NCBI GenBank assembly: GCA_028023455.1
Contig: JAQFVV010000063.1
Coordinates: 3,527,081 to 3,591,080 of the forward strand
Direction of reading: 5' to 3'
DNA length: 64,000 bases
Source: Epiperipatus broadwayi
Lineage: Eukaryota; Onychophora; Udeonychophora; Euonychophora; Peripatidae
The notes beneath the pieces were generated by a model that saw only the letters and a list, made by a program, of their open reading frames with translations, was not told the DNA's origin and searched no databases. The translations under genes and the position numbers were made by a program. Positions 61,473 through 64,000 of this stretch are shown here, piece by piece. Each line of letters begins with the position of its first letter. The first letter of the stretch is position 1.

Positions 61473-61645
61473 AGACACAAAGCGATTATTTAATAATTAC
61501 AATTACCTCTTAATGTATGTTTAATTTTAACAAACTATATTTTATTATGTATAAAGTGTACTAGCCGTACCCGGCCATGCGTTGCTATGGCTCAGTCTGG
61601 TTAAATGGAAAAGAAAAAAAGAGCACATTTCTAATATGTTTAATT

Positions 61646-61870
61646 TCACAATGCTTGTGGGTATACAATATTTTTTGTTGTTCCATTGTCTGTGCAGATA
61701 TAGAGATTGTCTGGTTTTCCAACTCTAGAACATGCAACATATAATTGTCCATATGAGAAGCAATCCGTGTCTAGATCTAAACCTCCCAACTCTAAAGATT
61801 GCTCCTGAGCTTTGTTGGTAGTGATTGCAAATGCCAATCGAATTGGGAATTGCAATCTCTCACACGAAAT
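61646..61870 (-). pseudogene. Helitron/Pif1-like helicase, C-terminal fragment
   Basis: The minus-strand frame ends with a stop at about 61646 and spans 69 codons. LQFPIRLAFAITTNKAQEQS is the motif V region, where the family has (T/N)INKSQGQ; here the first G of that motif is E. QLYVACSRVGKPDNLYI is the motif VI region with the conserved arginine. NIVYPQAL is the usual extreme C-terminus. All upstream helicase motifs and the Rep domain are absent, so this is a truncated remnant. The family unwinds DNA during rolling-circle transposition. Confidence 0.88.
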
Positions 61871-62094
61871 AATTAAATCAAAATGAAAGTAAATCGAAAT
61901 CTATCAAAATTCAATTTAACAATACAATGGGAAACATTGAAATGAAATCGTAAAATATTTAGTATAGCGTGTGTTGCTTTTACATCTGACAGATAGCGTT
62001 GCGTAAAATATTTAGTATAGCATGTGTTGCTTTTATGTCTAACAGATAGCGCTGTTTTTCAAAAAAAGCATGCTTTTACCTGTCACAGATATGC

Positions 62095-62860
62095 ATTTAT
62101 TTTATAACGTCTTGCGTGCGATTATAATTACGATAGAATGACAGCCTGTTAAGCTAATTGCGCAGATGCTGTGAGAATGTTATTAATAAACGAATACCTT
62201 TGAACAACCACATGATATAGTATTTGTGTAAGAGTAAAAAGGAATCCTCTTACCCTTACGACTCAAATGTTTATATATGAGCAAATCTAAAGTAGTTGTA
62301 ACGAAGGCGTGACTACATAATAGTCACTTTAAATTACAATATATAATGTCTGTATGAATGACGCCGATGAAATTTTCTAGAATTTACTGAACGCCACTCT
62401 AAACGAAACTAAATCATATACATGGATAAGCATTTATTTTATAACGTCTTGCGTGCGATTATAATTACGATTCATTTATTAATAACATTCTCACAGCGTC
62501 TGCGCAATTAGCTTAACAGGCTGTCATTCTATCGTAATTATAATCGCACGCAAGACGTTATAAAATAAATGCTTATCCACGTATATGATTTAGTTTCGTT
62601 TAGAGTGGCGTTCAGTAAATTCTAGAAAATTTCATCGGCGTCATTCATACAGACATTATATATTGTAATTTAAAGTGACTATTATGTAGTCACGCCTTCG
62701 TTACAACTACTTTAGATTTGCTCATATATAAACATTTGAGTGTAAGGGTAAGAGGATTCCTTTTTACTCTTACACAAATACTATATCATGTGGTTGTTCG
62801 AAGGTATTCATTTATTAATAACATTCTCACAGCGTCTGCGCAACTGTCACAGATATATAA
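62095..62860. repeat. nested palindrome, fold-back family E (inside the Helitron)
   Basis: ATAACGTCTTGCGTGCGATT occurs in direct orientation at 62104 and 62440, and its complement at 62540 on. AAGCTAATTGCGCAGATGCT near 62151 is mirrored by AGCGTCTGCGCAATTAGCTT near 62495. The segment 62150-62400 is inverted again at 62640-62870 (for example AGTCACGCCTTCGTTACAAC versus GTTGTAACGAAGGCGTGACT). Homologous arms are at 17600 and 40803. Confidence 0.88.
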
Positions 62861-63480
62861 TAGTAGGTATATAAAAACATGCGTATTCGAATGCAACGTT
62901 GTGTAAAAATTTCAAAGCAATTGGTGAAGAACTTTCGGGGATTTAGATTTTGAACAAACGAACATTTACATTTTTATTTATATAGATTATTTAATTGATT
63001 GATTAAAGGAAGAGGCAAATGTTTTCTTTAAAAAAAGCATTTGTTGATAAGCATCAATAAATAGTTAAACTACATTTTAAAACAGCTAAAATGCAAAATT
63101 TGCTTCATCTTTTATTATATATGTATATAATTAGGTAAAATTTTATTTCTTTTGAAAAAATTAAAGTTTTTATGTACAAATTGTTCACAGATATGTAAAG
63201 TTAATTAAAATAATGCTCAATATTCATTTTAAACACACAAAAGGTGCACATGTGTAAAATATTTCTAGCGAAGTGTTCAAGTGTTAAAATAATGAGTAGT
63301 AGAATAATTATTAAAGTTTTTAACTAGATATTTATTTTGACATTTGATAGAGCTTATTTGTACATAAATTAGCTCTCGTTTTGATTACCATGAATTAGAT
63401 TTTATATATGTAGAACTTATAATGCAGTTGTTAAATCTCTGAAGGTGAATTTAATTATCGTTTTGTTTTGTAAATTTAAG

Positions 63481-63600
63481 GTAGGATTCAAGAGGTACTA
63501 CTTCACATATTTGGGTTGAGTTATTATTAAATTCGAGATCGGATTCAAAAGAACCATTTCTGTAATTAAGTTATTATTAAATCGAGATTCGGACTTAAAG
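63481..63600. repeat. short degenerate tandem repeat
   Basis: GGATTCAAGAGGTAC and GGATTCAAAAGAACC each precede GAGTTATTATTAAATTCGAG or AAGTTATTATTAAATCGAG, with a period of about 58 bp, two copies. Confidence 0.6.
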
Positions 63601-63908
63601 TGAACACTCCCTAGAATTGTCATTGTAAGAAAAGTATATTGATTATATAATAATCCCATACTAGATATATATGTGTGACTATGCTATGAAGCTAGATATG
63701 AATAAATGTATTTGTGAGGGTAAGTCGTGTATAGGATTATACGCAAGGTATATTGAAGGCCAGGGATTTAATCTACATCAAGTGTGCTTGATTATATAAT
63801 CATGTTAGTATTATAATATGTAAATGTAGGATTAATGTTTTAAAATTATCCAAAATAAACTTTGGGCACTTTATAAATAAATATGATCATTTCGTATTTG
63901 TTTTCCAG

Positions 63909-63934
63909 TATGTGTGCGAACAAAAAGTTAAAAG
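63909..63934 (+). CDS. PARP6/PARP8: candidate 26-nt microexon of the PARP6/PARP8-like gene
   Basis: TTTGTTTTCCAG precedes 63909 and AAAAG|GTAATA follows 63934. In the phase 0 set by exon D the translation is YVCEQKVKR, which stays open and would end in phase 2. In human PARP6/8 the residues after SFLDEE run VSTAWKVLR, so V, K-V and R align loosely. The exon is very short and the homology is weak. If it is not real, the next exon lies beyond the window. Confidence 0.25.
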
Positions 63935-64000
63935 GTAATAAAGAAATATCTTGTTAAAGCAATCTGTATTATTAAATTATAATTATATTGGTAATCACAT

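Larger units (their letters stand above)
61561..62986 (-). mobile_element. Helitron with canonical termini
   Basis: On the minus strand the element starts TCTATATAAATAAAAATG at 62986 and ends GGCCGGGTACGGCTAG at 61561. The flanking bases are A and T, so it sits between A and T with no target duplication, as Helitrons do. The 3' end ends CTAG (the CTRR rule) and is preceded by a small GC-rich hairpin (GCCG-GGTA-CGGC). Near the 3' end it contains a Helitron/Pif1-type helicase C-terminus fragment. The rest (62095-62860) is a nested palindrome of family E, and 61949-62053 has a 53-bp near-tandem duplication. At 1,426 bp it is a non-autonomous derivative. It would mobilise by rolling-circle replication using a full-length partner. 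Confidence 0.78.
57144..64000 (+). other. intron after exon D (continues beyond the window unless the microexon is real)
   Basis: Starts with a consensus GTAAGT. It holds a small hairpin at 57762, a 540-bp palindrome and a Helitron. The stretches 57144-57760, 57910-60930 and 62990-63900 are AT-rich with no recognisable gene. Confidence 0.8.

Overview
The window is animal nuclear DNA, very AT-rich, with spliceosomal introns, tRNA-derived SINEs, several LINE copies and at least five kinds of DNA transposon. It is almost entirely intron of one plus-strand gene. Four short exons (21701-21784, 35995-36143, 43845-43945, 57083-57143) join in matching phases (1, 0, 2). They encode the N-terminal part of a PARP6/PARP8-type mono-ADP-ribosyltransferase. 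Neither gene end lies inside the window, so the gene exceeds 64 kb, with introns of about 14.2, 7.7 and 13.1 kb. The large AT-rich introns, a DUF4817/Tc3-like mariner and RTE/CFDP2-like LINEs suggest an invertebrate with a big genome. A chelicerate or other arthropod is plausible and a mollusc is not excluded. The sequence does not settle this.

Layout. 0-7 kb: a Ty3/gypsy gag remnant and a nearly full-length dead gypsy element with a SINE in its 3' LTR. 8-17 kb: two copies of a TA-flanked terminal-inverted-repeat element, a decayed LINE, a piggyBac-like TTAA element carrying a 157-bp tandem array, and a pogo/Tigger-like element. 17.6-23.9 kb: one arm of a fold-back family, a 456-bp repeat family (A), exon A, a 372-bp repeat family (B) and a 127-bp duplication. 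27-35 kb: a fold-back structure with SINE-tail repeats in its loop, a LINE, more family A and a dead mariner. 36-44 kb: exons B and C with an intron holding a SINE, a palindromic MITE and a nested palindrome. 45-51 kb: two minus-strand LINEs and family A. 51-57 kb: an inverted SINE pair and exon D. 60-63 kb: a 540-bp palindrome and a Helitron with canonical ends. A possible 26-nt microexon lies at 63909.

The most interesting signal is in families A and B. Both contain what looks like a minimal type I hammerhead ribozyme: CTGANGA, a small stem II, GAAAC, a two-base loop, then GUC, with a six-base stem I that pairs across the core. The best copy is 22833-22896 (+). The repeat lengths (372 and about 456 bp) and tandem or inverted arrangement resemble hammerhead-bearing satellites and retrozymes. 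This was found by reading and hand pairing only; no folding or database search was run.
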